Source of the DNA: Stachybotrys elegans
Lineage: Eukaryota > Ascomycota > Sordariomycetes > Hypocreales > Stachybotryaceae
Direction of reading: 5' to 3'
Assembly (NCBI GenBank): GCA_020746835.1
Contig: JAGPNK010000008.1
Location: forward strand, 868,001-932,000
DNA length: 64,000 nt
Shown here: one piece after another, positions 34,914 to 46,998 of the stretch
Layout: every line of letters begins with the position of its first letter
Position numbering within the stretch: the stretch's first letter is position 1
The notes under the pieces: generated by a model
Database searches by the model: none
What the model saw: the letters and a program-made list of their open reading frames with translations, nothing else
What the model was told of the DNA's origin: nothing
Translations under genes and position numbers: made by a program

Positions 34914-36938
34914 TATGGCGGTGGTGGACAGGCGAGAACCTGTTGGCAGCGAGAGAGAGGCGGTTGTTGGACGAAGGGGATGCAGAGGATCGCGAGCGCG
35001 TGTAGACGGAGGGGAGTGCTGCAGTGGAAACGTCGAGGTCGGTTCCAAAGGTTGGGATGGGCGAAGCTCCGTTGCTCTCTTGGGGAAGCAAGGGGAAAAT
35101 GTCAAGGAGAGAGGCGGGAGTTGGTGTGGATGTTGTCGGAAGGGTGCAATTTCACAAGCAGCCTGGTCTGGCAGTCCCTTGGCTGGTGCCAGCCAGTGAG
35201 CGTGGCCAGCGACTTGTGGCTCCTGCGCTGGGACTTTCAGGGGGGGCGGGCCAGGGAGACGGGCCAGGAGCTGCACCCTGACTTTGCAATGCCGTGCCCA
35301 ACACCACCACCTCCCGCCCACTTTCACCTCAGAAGTGGTACCTTTGTTTCGTACCTCGTTTTCTGGCAGACCGCCCTAGCATGGGGACTGGCCGTCCGTG
35401 CTAGTATTTTTTTTCCCTTCCGTCCATTTGTGCTAGCCAATCCCGTCTCGCCGTCCGTCCTGTATCCCCAGGGGCAGAGCAATAAGCGGTATGTATGTCC
35501 AAAGTTACATCGTGTCCGACTGATTGTCTTCCCATTCATCTTTTTTCATACCACTCTACAGGTTATCTAGTACAATCGGACATGATATCGGCGAATGAGT
35601 CGGACGAGATCCTCTGTGCGAGGCAACTGGACTGGGTGCACAGGGGTTGGATCCGGCAGTTTCCTGGGAGATAACGATTGACCGGGAATTGGCAGGCAGC
35701 GCTAGTAAACAAGCAGCTGCCGGCCGAGATAAATAACCCTCTGTCAGTCACTCAATTAATCAACCATTCCTGGGGCCTGGCATCTGCTTCATCGCACGAG
35801 CAACTCTTCCATCGGCTGTGTCACGTGCTGGCATTCCCCCATTCTTTTGAGATCTAATGCCATACCATCGTGGTCCGCGCTGCCCGTGGTCCGTGCGTGC
35901 CCATAGCGGGGAATTCCAGCACTACAGTGCAAGTCTCAGCTGCGCCCAAGCCTCTCCCCGTCTTCGGGAGCCGTTAATGCGCTGCATGCAAACCAGCAGC
36001 AAATGCGGTGAAGGTACAGCGAATTGGGTTCCCGCCATGCCCGCCTGATTGGCCCTTCCGGTCATGTACCTTCCTATAGTTTCCAGCCTCTAGATCCGCC
36101 TCCGAATGGCAACCTAATCACGCTGCAACTCTATGGTGGTTGTTAGCGTTCGCACCCCAGGTGACCTGCAGCAAGTCGCCAGAGTTCATGCGCCTTCAAA
36201 TCCAAAGTATCGTTCAAGTATCTCTTCGCACTGCTGCCCCCACAAGGGTACGTTTCAGATACACCAAGCAACACGCGGGCAGTTGCGCCTCTGGTTCCAG
36301 CTCCAACGGCAAGGTACTGCTGTCCGTGGTTCAACTATGGGCCAGTCCATTCAATGTCGCCAGCCATTCATCCTCCTTCCCACCTCGTGAGGTCGTCATC
36401 ATCGTTCTTTTAACACCGCGTTGCCGTATCCCTCCTCGCTCGCTCCTCATCTCCTTCACCTCCCTCACCTCCTTCTCCCCCCGATCCTGGCGGCCTGTCT
36501 TGGGACGCTAATTATCCTTCTGGTAGACCCTGTCTAAGACTCTAGACTCAGGGGAGCAGACGCCTAGTGCATACCGACCTAAGAACGATAGCCGAGCATT
36601 CAAGCCTGCTCATTCCCCCAGCGCCGCCACATCAACCGCCATCAGCATCAAGATCGGTCCTCTTCCTCCTACCTGCTGTCATCCTGTATCAAGTCGCTCC
36701 CTGGGCCGGCGCGCCCACCGCTGACGCACTCCTCTGATATCCAGCTGCTGCCTTGCGCAAGCTACCATGATGTACTGAGCACGTCCGCGATAACATATAC
36801 TTATCCGTGCTCTCTCTCATTATCCCGGCAAGACAGTCTTTGGCTCATTAGTCAAGTAACTCTTTTTTCTTGACCTGTCTTACATAGACCGATCAAGCCA
36901 CAGAGCAGTCGTCCAAGCCCTCTGCTTTGCTCGCCAAG
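34914..36938. promoter_or_regulatory. divergent promoter region, septin / HSV2
   Basis: 2.0 kb between two divergent starts. A long open frame (34815-35570, plus strand) runs through the septin 5' end and is Arg/Gly/Trp-rich without motifs, so it was treated as chance. No gene supported. Confidence 0.45.
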
Positions 36939-38233
36939 ATGAATGTGCGCCCTCCCATAGAGTCTTCCAATCCCACGGCGGTGCTCTCTGTCGCATTCAA
37001 TAGCGATGCGAGCTGCTTCGCCGTGGGACTCGAGTCCGGCATGTGTGGTAAGTCCTCTCGCCACGGGAGTTTGTCTCCGGATGCCTAACAAGAGACCAGT
37101 TTTCCACACTAACTCATGTCTGCTGAAATCAACCCGAGGTAGCTATACGTATCAGCGGAGTTCTTCGATAGTTGACTGACCGGGTGCATAGATTTCAATG
37201 CTGGCATCGGCCTTGTCCAACTCATGGGCAAAACCAACTACCTCGCCTTGGTTGGTGGTGGCAGGTCGCCCAAGTTCCTCGTCAGCAAGGTCGGTACATA
37301 TTCTCTTTACGTAGCAAGCAAATCGCATCACCACTAACACAGTGCCAGGTAATCATCTGGGACGAGATGAAGGGCAAGGTAGCATTTGATGTTTCCAACA
37401 TAACCCCCGTGCGTGGCGTCCAGCTGGGACGCGAACGCATTGCCGTCGTTCTGCAAAACAGTGTTCGCCTGTATACCTTCTCCAAACCTGCTGAGCTGGT
37501 CACAGTCTATCAGACTGCAGACAATCTGGCTGGCCTTTGTTGCCTGTCGGAGAAGAAGCTCGCCTTTCCAGGTCGTACCGTTGGCCAGATACAGCTTGTC
37601 GAACTGTCCACGGGTAACGTCAGCATTATCCCAGCGCACTCCTCGGCGCTTAAGGCGATTGCTCTCAGTCCCGATGGCGAGCTCCTCGCGACAGCAAGCG
37701 AGACAGGTACCCTTATCCGAGTGTACTCAACTAGCAACTGTGCTCGGCTCGCAGAACTTCGGCGCGGCATCGATCCTGCAAGCATATACTCGCTTGCTTT
37801 CTCTCCGTCGGGTGCAATGCTGGCGTGCACTTCTGACAAATCAACGCTTCACATTTTTGATATCCCTTTTTCTGGTAAGCCAGGGCCGCGGAATCAAAAG
37901 CCCCCAGCATCGGAGAATGATGTGACGAAATGGGGCATCCTCGGCAAGATTCCTCTTATGCCCAGGGTCTTCTCCGACGTCTATTCATTTACCTCGTGTC
38001 CCTTTGAGGCTGGGGACGATGGCAACATTGCTGGTATCCCCTACTCTGAAACTACCGTCTTGGGGACCACCAAACCGCAAAAGGGTGTCATCGGATGGAT
38101 ATCAGAAGACAGCCTCGCCGTGGTAGGCGCCGGTCACGATGCGAGGTGGGAGAAGTTCGTACTAGTCAATGGAGACGACGGGAAGCGCCACTGCGTGAGG
38201 GAGGGCTGGAAGCGGTACTTGGGGAATAACTAA
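36939..38233 (+). CDS. HSV2: PROPPIN beta-propeller, Hsv2-like
   Basis: PROPPINs bind PI3P/PI(3,5)P2 and act in autophagy; Hsv2 is linked to piecemeal nuclear autophagy in yeast. ATG 36939 begins MNVRPPIESSNPTAVLSVAF. Four exons join at introns 37048-37099, 37139-37191 and 37290-37348, giving 376 residues. A small second exon encodes VFHTNSCLLKSTR. The signature L/FRRG is present as LAELRRGIDPASIYSLAFSP, preceded by HSSALKAIALSPDGELLATA, and early blades show LVGGGRSPKF and VIIWDEMKGK. The C-terminus holds WEKFVLVNGD and VREGWKRYLG. The length and RRG motif favour the Hsv2/WIPI3-4 group over Atg18; this is inferred. It faces the Ist3-like gene, with 148 bases between the stops. Confidence 0.9.
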
Positions 38234-38381
38234 GGCGGGTTGCCTGCTGCCCAGGCAAGTCTTGATGCATCGCGGGTATGGGCATGGTATTGGTGTAGGC
38301 GTTCTTTGGGTTTACGCAGGCGGTTATTTCTGAATCATGTCTCATTAGGGTATGCAACCATCTCTATCTCACTGCTCTACA

Positions 38382-39342
38382 CTACTCTCGGCGAGGCCTC
38401 GGCGAACGACTCCGACTCCTGCGCCGCGAGCGCCGTTCGTGGTCATCCTCTCGACGTCTTCGGTGGCCGTCCCCCTCCTCACCTCGGTCATGGCGACGAC
38501 GGTCGTGATCTCCATCTCTTCGGCGCTCTCTGTCTTCGTCGCGTTCGTGTCTCCGATGTCTCCTCTCGGCGTGGTCTCTCGGGCCCTCGCGACGCTTGTG
38601 TTTTTCGTCGCTGCGGTCCGGTGTTCTGTCGCGATGCGATTTCCTTGGACGTTCGTCTTCGTCTTCCCGTCTTGACCGGTGCGATCTGTGATGCCTGTGC
38701 CGAGACTTCTTGTCCTTCTTTTCCGCCTTGCGCAGTGCTTCCTCCACTTCCTTCTTCTTTTCTTCGATGAGAAAGCCCTTCATCGGATCGTCATCATCGT
38801 GCTCCTGCATCAGCTTCGCGAGCTCTCTCTCCTCGGGCAGCATGGGCCGGCTGGCTTCCTCCTCGCTAGCCTCTTCGTCTTCGGAGATGGCCTTGCCCTC
38901 TTTCCTCATAATGTCTTCCCACCCCACCTTGAACTCGTCGGCGTCTTCGTCGTCTCGCATCTGGTAGCGCGCATGGTCCACGGATACCAACCTGCCGCCA
39001 ATCTCTGCGCCCGCTAGGTTGTCCACGGCCAGATCGGTGCTGCGCTGGTCCTCGTACTTGAGCCACCCAAAGCCTCTCGACTTCCCCGTCTCCTTATCGC
39101 GCATCAGCTTGAGAAATACCGGCTCGCCGAACTGTGAGAATATGGTGACGACATCGCCCTCGGAGAGTTCGAACGGCAGGCCTCCGAAGTAAACGAATGC
39201 TGTGTCTCTGTAGTCGACATGCCAGGAAGCATTGGGAGAGCTGTGGGACGTTAGCTTGGCAAGAATTATGGGAGCGCTATACTTGCATTCCATGTTCAAT
39301 CTCCTTCTTGTTGAGCTCCTGGATTGCGCGAATCTTGTTCAT
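38382..39342 (-). CDS. IST3: Ist3-like RNA-binding protein (RES complex, U2 snRNP), RBMX2 family
   Basis: Ist3 is the RRM subunit of the RES complex, which helps the spliceosome with pre-mRNA splicing and nuclear retention. ATG 39340-39342 gives MNKIRAIQELNKKEIEHGI; then an intron of 46 nt at 39241-39286 with an unusual GC donor (GCAAGT..GCTAAC..CCACAG). Splicing joins HGI to SPNASWHVDYRDTAFVYFGG in the right frame, giving 304 residues. RRM features are RNP2 AFVYFGGLPF and RNP1 KSRGFGWLKY, then GAEIGGRLVSVDHARYQM. The C-terminal half is Arg/Asp/His-rich (repeats such as HRHHRSHRSRRED and RRSRRRSRSRSPRPRRE), as in RS-type tails, with a region PMLPEERELAKLMQEHDDDD. The gene shares a 614-base promoter region with the divergent dynein gene. 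Confidence 0.92.
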
Positions 39343-39956
39343 TGTGCTGGATTGAGACGCAGGCCTGAAGCTTGCAGCTGTCAGAGAAACTTGCAGGCAG
39401 AATGAAGCTGCAAGGCTGACAATCACAGGCTGAAGGCGCCTAATTCTGACCCCCAAGATTTGCTGCCGCAGCCACTAGCCGCAGGCGGTCAATCTCCGGA
39501 CCGACGCGCTAGACGGGTCCAGTGCCAGTGGACCTGGCGGACTGGCAAGCGCGCCACCAGTGGCAGCAGCCCCCTGTATTTCCCCCGGCCCTGCATCAGC
39601 TTGCACAACGGCACAAGGTATCATCAGGGTGTGGATAAGGTACCAAACTTCCTGGGTGAAACGACCTCTCCTGAGCCTGGCATAATTCGGTCAAGCTTCC
39701 GATTCCAAGCCCGACGATTTGCGACTCCCATCCCCTCGACCCGTGAGGAAGATGCTCTGGCGGCAACCCTAGGAAACCACCAACACCAGCAACCGACCAT
39801 CTCATCCATCGCATCTGCATCCTCTTCGTCTCCTCCACCACCAGTCCCCTCCCCCTACGAAACGACGTGTCTGGGCTCCGTGTCACCCACCGCCTATGAC
39901 ATAATTACCTCCATAACGATCGATTCGACTCGGTGAAGCGAGCCTCCGGGGTGGTC
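39343..39956. promoter_or_regulatory. bidirectional promoter, Ist3-like gene / dynein LIC
   Basis: A stretch of 614 bases between divergent starts. No TATA box is seen. A 158-codon plus frame overlapping this region is low-complexity and was not accepted as a gene. Confidence 0.5.
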
Positions 39957-41836
39957 ATGACGGCGAACGCAAACAGGGTGTCGACCTACACTGCTGGGTC
40001 GGGCGAGGCGGACGCGCGCAATGGCGACCAGAAGAAGAACCTGTGGAAGTCGATGCTGGAGTCGGTAGCTAGCGGCAAACGACTACCAGAGAAGAACATC
40101 CTCGTGCTAGGTAACTGAGACCACCCTCTGCCCGCCGTGCCTGCGAGAATACCATAAGCAAAAGAAGCACAGAAACAAACGATCCGGACCACCACTGACG
40201 GGATTACAGGCGGCACCGCTGAATCGCAACGAGACTTCCTCGAATCGCTCTCCAGCTCCGAGTTGCGACGCAACAACGACCGGCAAAAGGCGCCGCCGAT
40301 TGCTACCAACTTTGCGCTGGGCTACGCCTACTACGATGTGCTGGACGCCGATCAGGACGGTTCGTGGTGTTTTCCATCCTAGGGTTTCGTTCCGCGAGCG
40401 ACGCAACTAACGAGGTGCAGACACACTCGCACGTGTATCGCTGTACCTCCTGACGCAGCCGTCGGGCGAGTTTGCCTCTCTCGTGGCGCCCCTCCTCACC
40501 CCCGAAACCATACCGCACACCGCCGTCGTCATTCTCCTGGACTGGATGGAGCCGCATCTATGGTTGCGACAGCTGTGCAGCTGGATCCAGGTGCTTGAAG
40601 AGGTCATGGGCCACATGAATGATGACGAGCGCGAGCAGCTCGAGGAGGTCATGGCATCCTGGAAGGAGAGAGGCAGGGGCGGCGCCTCGACGAATCTGGA
40701 TGGCACGCCGTCTACAACAGGCACAACCAGCGATGGAGACGGTCTATTGCCCCTCGGACCGGGAGAGTGGTCAGAACCCTTGGGGTTGCCTCTCTGCGTC
40801 GTTTGCCAAAACGTGAGTAGCCCATGGCAGGCATTCGACGGCTCTTCTGACTTTTCGTAGGCGCAAAGAATGGAATCATTGGAGAAGAACAACCATTGGA
40901 AGGAGCCCGATTTCGATACGGTCCTCCAATATCTGCGAACCGTTCTCCTTAGGCGTAAGTGGAACGTGGAACTCTCTGGCGAGCACTGCTGACTGGTCCT
41001 AGACGGCGCCTCCCTCATCTACACCTCTCAAAATGCCCCCTCTCAGCTCCCCTCACTCATGCACTCTACTCTCGGGATCACCTCTCTCCTCAAGCGCCAG
41101 CCTCTCAAGCACAACGTCATTGATCGCGATAGAATCGTTGTCCCTCCAAATTGGGATTCATGGGGCAAGATCCGAGTATTGGGAGGTTCCTTCGATACAG
41201 AAGTGGTATCAAGAGCTTGGTCAGAGGACATCAAGGCGCCACTGGGCTCAGAGCCCTTCACAATGGAGGACTTTGAGAAGGCAAGGAACGGAGAAGATGA
41301 GGAAGGGCACGTCGACCAGGACGACAGCGCCATTACCCGCTACGAGGACTGGTGCCGTGAGCCCAACACAGGTGGTCTGGCCGTCGTAGAGAGCGCCATG
41401 AAGGAGGGCATGGCCGTCGGGGTAGAGAGCGACGATACGCAGGACTTTTTGGAGAGGCAGCTTAAGATCCTGGAGGCCTTCAAGTCAAAAGCCCCAGAAC
41501 TGTCGGAAAGCACCGCGTCACACACCTCGCGGCAGGACAAGCCCAAGGACAGCGACATTAGCGAGCACATTGGCCCTGTTCAGTTCAACATGGGCGGCAT
41601 CCAAGTCGATGCAGATGACATGCTGCAGCGCATCAAGGTATATCATATTCCCCCTGCATCAGCAGGAAATACACTCATGCTCACTGCGCAAACAGGACCG
41701 GAACGCACCGCTTGCGGCCTCGGAGACTACCATCCCCGAGGCGGAGGCCACCGCTGGCAACATGGCCAAGGAGTACGACACAGACCAACTGCAGAACTTC
41801 TTCTCCGGTCTCATGAGGGGGAAGGGAGGCAGCTAG
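39957..41836 (+). CDS. cytoplasmic dynein light intermediate chain
   Basis: DLIC is a subunit of the cytoplasmic dynein-1 motor that carries nuclei and early endosomes along microtubules and links the motor to cargo adaptors. ATG 39957 starts MTANANRVSTYTAG. Six exons: introns near 40111-40207, 40360-40420, 40813-40860, 40955-41002 and 41639-41695, all GT..AG, join the frame. The Ras-like fold has a weakened P-loop (NILVLGGTAESQRDFL), then TNFALGYAYYDVLD, a VVILLDWMEPHLWLRQLC region and the later SLIYTSQNAPSQLPSLMH and DSWGKIRVLGGSFD. A long C-terminal tail has an adaptor-helix-like stretch, AKEYDTDQLQNFFSGLM, as in fungal DLICs. Stop TAG at 41834-41836. The P-loop loss is known for the family. 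Confidence 0.92.
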
Positions 41837-42327
41837 CTGTGTACGAAGTTCTAGGCGATAAAATTAAAGAAATGTACCGTATTGGTATTATACTCTTCTT
41901 GTCTTTTACCATTACTTGTAAAGGCTTGTGTCGTGGGATACGTTGGCGGACAGAGGATGGCAGAGGGGGCAAAAACAGAGAAATACATATACAGGCGCGG
42001 AAGGGGGACTTGGTGGCGGCGACTGTAGATTAGATACCCCTGACGAGGAATTTGAAAACATACACAGATGTTTACCTTTCTACACCCTGTTTAAAGGGCA
42101 AGAGATGCAAATGAGGCGCGTTGGTGGGCGTGTTGAGGCTATTCAATTGTGATACTCATTCGAAGCTGAAGAGGTATCTATGGGGACAAATAATACTACC
42201 GAAAGGTGGAAGAGCTGAGGAGAGCTGATGAAAAACATGCCGCCTGCAATCTACAAATGTAGCAGAGGCGTTGCTCGCTCTACGCCCGGAGGTCAAAGAC
42301 GCAGACACCGTTGAGGCCATTTCGTCC
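41837..42327. other. intergenic between convergent genes
   Basis: About 490 bases holding the two 3' flanks; nothing else seen. Confidence 0.5.
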
Positions 42328-44643
42328 CTACGAAGCCACATTCGGCGCATTCATCTCCCTCCCCAGCCTGGCGTACACAACACCAGCGAGCAGACCGGGA
42401 TACAGCCAGGGGTGCTGCAGCATCTCGGCCTCGAAGGCGTTGATGGTCTCCCGGGCGAGCAGCTTGTACTTGTTCTCAGCGAGGAGCTCGCCGAGCCGGT
42501 TTAGGTTGGACACGGAGACGGCGTTGGTGGAAGGGAGGGCCGTGTCCATGCCGTTCTTGAGGCGGAGGATGATGTGCGGGGCGTTGGCTGTCGTGCAGTA
42601 GAATGCGCCTGCAGGGTCGTAGAAGAGGGAGAGCTGTACCTCTGCGGAAATGGTCAGTATGGCTTCACTACAGGAGAATATGTCGCACTCACCCTGCAAC
42701 TCGGTAGCAAAGTTCAACAGGTCTCGATCATGAGTGGCTTGGTGAAGATCGAGAAGGCCACGGATGAGGTAGGCGTAGTCCTCGGCAAAGCCGTCTGTCT
42801 CCGTGCCGTCTCTCCATACCCTGTATAGGATCTTGCGCTCGGTATCCCACATGTTCTGCTTGATGAAGTGGGCAGCATTTGCTGCAATCTTGAGGACCGC
42901 TTTGCTCTTGTCGGGGTTCTCCCGCTGTAGGGCCGAGCCTGTCCGTGCCAGTGACGAGATGATGAGGCCATTCCATCCTGATACAACCTTGTCATCGAGT
43001 TCCGGCCGTATGCGGTCCCGGTCCCTCCTCTTTCGCAAGTCCGACCTTGCCTGCTGAATGTACTCCTCCACTTTAGAGACGGGTAGACTAAACTGCCGGC
43101 TGAGCTGCTCAGGCGTCTTGACGATACGCAGAATATTCTGGTTGATGAAGACATCGTTAGGGTCATACTGCTCCTCCACGTTTCCATCCTCCTGGACGTC
43201 CCAGTGAGCAGCCACCACGGGAGATCTGTGATCCTCGCCATCGACTACAGAGTCGAATTCTCGGCGCGTCCATAGGTGGTAAGCTCCTTCAACCATGTCC
43301 GAGTCCCCCCGCCTGTGGGGAGAATCGGCCGCCTCGCTTGACGCAAAAGCACCTTCTGAGAGGAGGATGGGCGAAGAAGTGAGGTAGTCGGTCAGCTCCA
43401 TCACCACATCATAGAACTCGTCATTTTTAGTTCCACCCTTGATCACCCAGGCATCGAGATAGAGGCCAAGCAGTAGAGCATTATCAACGACGAGCCTTTC
43501 GAAATTGGGAATGCTCCAATCGGGAGTGATGGCGAAGCGTGCAAACCCCGCTCCTCCCAGATGGTCTCTCAGTGCGCCGTCGCGGATTTTGCGAAGTGTA
43601 TGGATGGCCATGTCGGTGGCATAGCTGCATTCCGACGGTCCGACAACATCTTTGACTTCTGCGGGTGACTTGTTCAGATCAAGCAGGAATGTCAACTTGG
43701 GCGCCGTCACAAACTTGGGAGCAAGACCAAAGCCGCCGTATACGGGATCGAACGAGCCGGCGAAACGGGTATAGGCTTCTTCTAGCAGATCCAGATCAAG
43801 CTCACTGGATATCGGATTGTTCCCGTCACGAGTTGACGGCTGCTCTGCGCTCTGGTTCGACGAGGTTGCCGGGGTCTGATTCGAGGTGGATTCGGCCATT
43901 ATCCATGATCCAGAGGAATTCAGTGTCCTGATGCCGCTGATGCTCCTGGTGCCTAGGGTGCCCTCAGCAGCAAACTCGCGCAGCTGGCCGACAACTTCTC
44001 TAGCTTCATTCCTGCACCGCGATTCCTGTTCCGACCATACGTCTCTTACCTTCTTCAGGATGGATAGGAAGTCGAGAACCTCTTCATCGTGGTCGCTAGA
44101 TATCCTGCGCGTGGTCCTAGGTCCCGGCCAATATGTGCCACCAAAGACGGGTTCCATGTCCGCAGTGAGGAAGAGGTTGAGGGGCCAGCCCCCTGAGTTG
44201 CTAACTGCCTGGATGTAGTTCATGTATATATCGTCGATGTCTGGCCGCTGTTCCCGGTCCGCAATGATGGGAACGAAACGAGTGTTGAGGAGAGATGCGC
44301 ACTCTTGGTTCGAGAAGGACTCCAAAGATAGAAGACGGCACTCTGCAGCGGCGAATTAGCAGCGGTAATTGAAATGCGAAGCATATTTTCACTGACGATG
44401 GCATGCTTTGTACCCAACGTGCAGGAAGATGAGCTTATTCTCCCTTCTGGCTCGGTCCACGCTCTCGGAGTCGAGCAACTGCCATTTCACCAAGCTCTCC
44501 TGTTGACTTCGGATGTAGGGGCTTCGGCTCTCAGCGGCGCGGTTCTGCATTGGCGGCGAATTGTTTCGGGTTCCGGTGCCGCCTTGTCCTGCACCGGCTA
44601 AGGGAGCCATTGTGGCGGCATTCAAAAAGTTGGATGTCATCAT
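42328..44643 (-). CDS. SPATA20/YyaL-type protein (thioredoxin-like + glycosidase-like domains)
   Basis: A member of the conserved family with a thioredoxin-like N-terminus and an alpha/alpha-barrel related to N-acylglucosamine 2-epimerases; its biochemical role is unsettled. ATG 44641-44643 starts MMTSNFLNAATMAPL. Exon 1 ends in KLIFLHVGYKACH; after an intron (GTCAGT..CTGCAG) a CHQC motif forms across the junction and leads to RLLSLESFSNQECASLLN. Family marks are FVPIIADREQRPDID, SGGWPLNLFLTADMEPVFGG, then the barrel with GYGGFG-like YGGFGLAPKFVTAPK, LGGAGFARFAITPDW, DDKVVSGWNGLIISSLART and HPWLYPGLLAGVVYARLG. The intron 42642-42692 (51 nt, GTGAGT..CGCAG) is a stop-free multiple of three. Stop TAG at 42328-42330. 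The CHQC pair is compatible with redox or metal binding. Confidence 0.9.
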
Positions 44644-45654
44644 CTTGGGCAGGTCTCGGTCTGCGATAGCCAGAAACTTGGCTCCGTAGATGGGTGGGAG
44701 GTCCGGTCGACTATGCCAACGTGTGGCCGGCTTCTGACCTCAGCACTCAGTCGAATATCCTTGCAGGCGATCGCTGGGCCAGATTGGACTGATGTCGAAC
44801 AAATCAAGCTGTAATTCAGATGATCAAGTCCGCGATGCCGATGCGATCCGAGAGGTGGGATGGATGGCGGGGCAGGTCCCAAGTCCAATCTGCGGATGAC
44901 TAAGGCGGTGCTGCCTGTCAGCAGACTGCCTACCCTGGAGTCGACATCACTTATTGTATGGCGACATCCAAGGGTAGCCTCGTAGTGAATTTAAGATAAT
45001 TTTGTTTGACATCTGCATAACGAGGACATAATGATTTACGTCTATTCTATGTTTCTATTCCAATATAAAGGGTGGTGATTGAGAAATGACTTGGGACGAG
45101 CTTCTTTGTTTCGAACTATCTTCATGCGTCCCCCTTGGTACCATAACATCCATATACTTTCACAATTAAGCGAGGCACTTCAACTGAACCGTTGACTTCT
45201 TGAAGTGATTCATCTGGCGACGATCGAGATTATACAGGCTGCTTTGATCGTTCCTCGCCCGGCTGCTACAATTCGCTCAGGACGCGATGAAGAACTCGAG
45301 TTGGCAGTGAAACGTAACACTGTAGAACCCCGTGAGATTAAATTCGCGCCTTTGATCGATGAATTTTCCGTTTTGTGCTGGCCACAGGATAGCACAAGGC
45401 AATTCACTGCCGACCATGGCATAAAAGGCTCAGAACCTCTTTCATTGTCGTGAGTCGCGGGTTGCCTGTGCACTGGACTCGGCATCACGCCCTCGCACCA
45501 CGGATGTCCATCAAGTCCCCGACCAGCCCTTTGGTGCAAGAGAGAGATACCGAGAGAAGTCACTGCATCGTGAATCCATATATAAACACCACCGGGCTGA
45601 CCGAGAGACACCGAAAACGCAAGCTTGTGGAAATGCCCTTGAAATCGGTTCAAT
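44644..45654. promoter_or_regulatory. divergent promoter region, no gene seen
   Basis: About 1 kb between the SPATA20-like start and the orphan gene. AT-rich sequence at 44950-45180. Frames here are unsupported. Confidence 0.45.
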
Positions 45655-46302
45655 ATGAGTGCTGATGGCCAACAGAAGTCCTCCAACATGAACACATACG
45701 ACCCAACTATCCCTCACAGGGGAGAGACAACCATGACTATACAAGACGCCGAGTTCCATGTCCGGAATGCATACAAAGAAGCGCTAGAGCAGCTCGATAC
45801 TCTGCACGAAATGACTTGTCGCGTGGAAGATGCCAAAGGCGATGATCTCGCGAGCTTGCGCAAGTTCCGCGACGCGACGACAAAGGATATTCTTCGGCTG
45901 CAGAAGAAGATCAACATATCACAGCAATACCTACGCGAGCGCGACGGGCTCTTCCACTGCCATGCGCAGCGCCTATGCACCACAGACCAGCACCAGAGGC
46001 TCCGGTACTGGCGACGGGAGAAGCTTCACCAAATCCAGGCTGTAAAGCTGAACCAGGGGGAACAAAAGGGGCTGGAGGAAGGGAAGAAGGTCCAGTCGGA
46101 GATCAACGTCAACCTGGCCTGCTACGGGCTCGAGGCGCTCTGGGACGAAGTTGTGAGGGCAGACGAGATGGTGGACACGGAGTCGTTGGAGTCGCACGAG
46201 TCGCAAGAGTCGCAGTGCAGCCAGTCATGTTCTGGCTCTGAGTGTAGCGACGGCCGGAGTGACGGCGAGATTGTGCTGGTGAAGCTGGAGGAGACACGGT
46301 AG
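45655..46302 (+). CDS. hypothetical protein, coiled coil with Ser/Glu/Gln-rich tail
   Basis: A single open frame of 215 codons from a genuine ATG at 45655 to TAG 46300-46302. I recognise no domain. The first two thirds are highly charged with long heptad-like stretches (LRKFRDATTKDILRLQKKIN, RYWRREKLHQIQAVKLNQGE) that should form coiled-coil helices. A region near residues 182-198 is a degenerate repeat (SLESHESQESQCSQS) from GAGTCG-like units, followed by CSGSECSDGRSDGEI. No signal peptide or membrane segment. Context gives no functional hint: it is flanked by the SPATA20-like and ATG29 genes. It may be a lineage-specific gene; the frame length and codon bias-like composition support it modestly. 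Confidence 0.55.
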   Translation: MSADGQQKSSNMNTYDPTIPHRGETTMTIQDAEFHVRNAYKEALEQLDTLHEMTCRVEDAKGDDLASLRKFRDATTKDILRLQKKINISQQYLRERDGLFHCHAQRLCTTDQHQRLRYWRREKLHQIQAVKLNQGEQKGLEEGKKVQSEINVNLACYGLEALWDEVVRADEMVDTESLESHESQESQCSQSCSGSECSDGRSDGEIVLVKLEETR

Positions 46303-46998
46303 ATCATATCCAGCCTGACAGTCCGATGACAGGCCGATATGTTACGTTGTTGAGAATGTTCTGACAGTCCGGTTCCAATGCCAAAATCCAAGTCTACCAG
46401 GGCAAGCCGGGGTTTTCATGGTTCGGCTCCTCTGCTGAGTGCTGAGAAGACAGGCTGCCAAGGTGGTGCTGGTAGTGGGGGGAAGGGATCGGAGCCTGCA
46501 CTAATGCGGGACCTACCTTAGCGCGACTTATCGATAACTTTGGCGCCCACAGCTACGCTGCCTGGACTCTCGTCATACATCCGAGGGTGAGGTAGCGGAT
46601 ACATGAGGGAGGGTACCATCTAGGCATCTTGTTGTGCACATCGTCCACCGTGGTGATGGTAGAGAAGAGCAAAAGGAAGTAGGAACGTGGCTGCAGTCTG
46701 CAGATAATATTTTCATTAAATTGAAATGATGTTTTGTCCCCAAATCCTAATCTTGACATGGCCGTTGCAAATGCTCCAGCATCCGGGTACGCCAGCCTCA
46801 TGTCCCCAGTACTCCTTGCTCGGCAGCTAAGCCCGATCCATCTGGCCCCAGACCATATGCGTTCGCCCGTGAGCGCCAGCCCGACTCTCTCTAGGACATT
46901 GGCGTTTCCCATCTCCCATTTCCCCGACGTCCACGGGAAGAAGGGGCCTGGCTCGTTTCCTCTCATCACATCCCGCCTTTCGCCTTTGTCGCGATACC
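46303..46998. other. intergenic, no gene seen
   Basis: About 700 bases between the orphan gene and ATG29. It should hold the ATG29 promoter; a plus frame here (46734-47045) overlaps the ATG29 start in another frame and is not supported. Confidence 0.45.

Noticed and set aside
34815..35570. 251-codon plus frame across the septin promoter
   Set aside because: Arg/Gly/Trp-rich, no motif, and covers the septin first exon in antisense.
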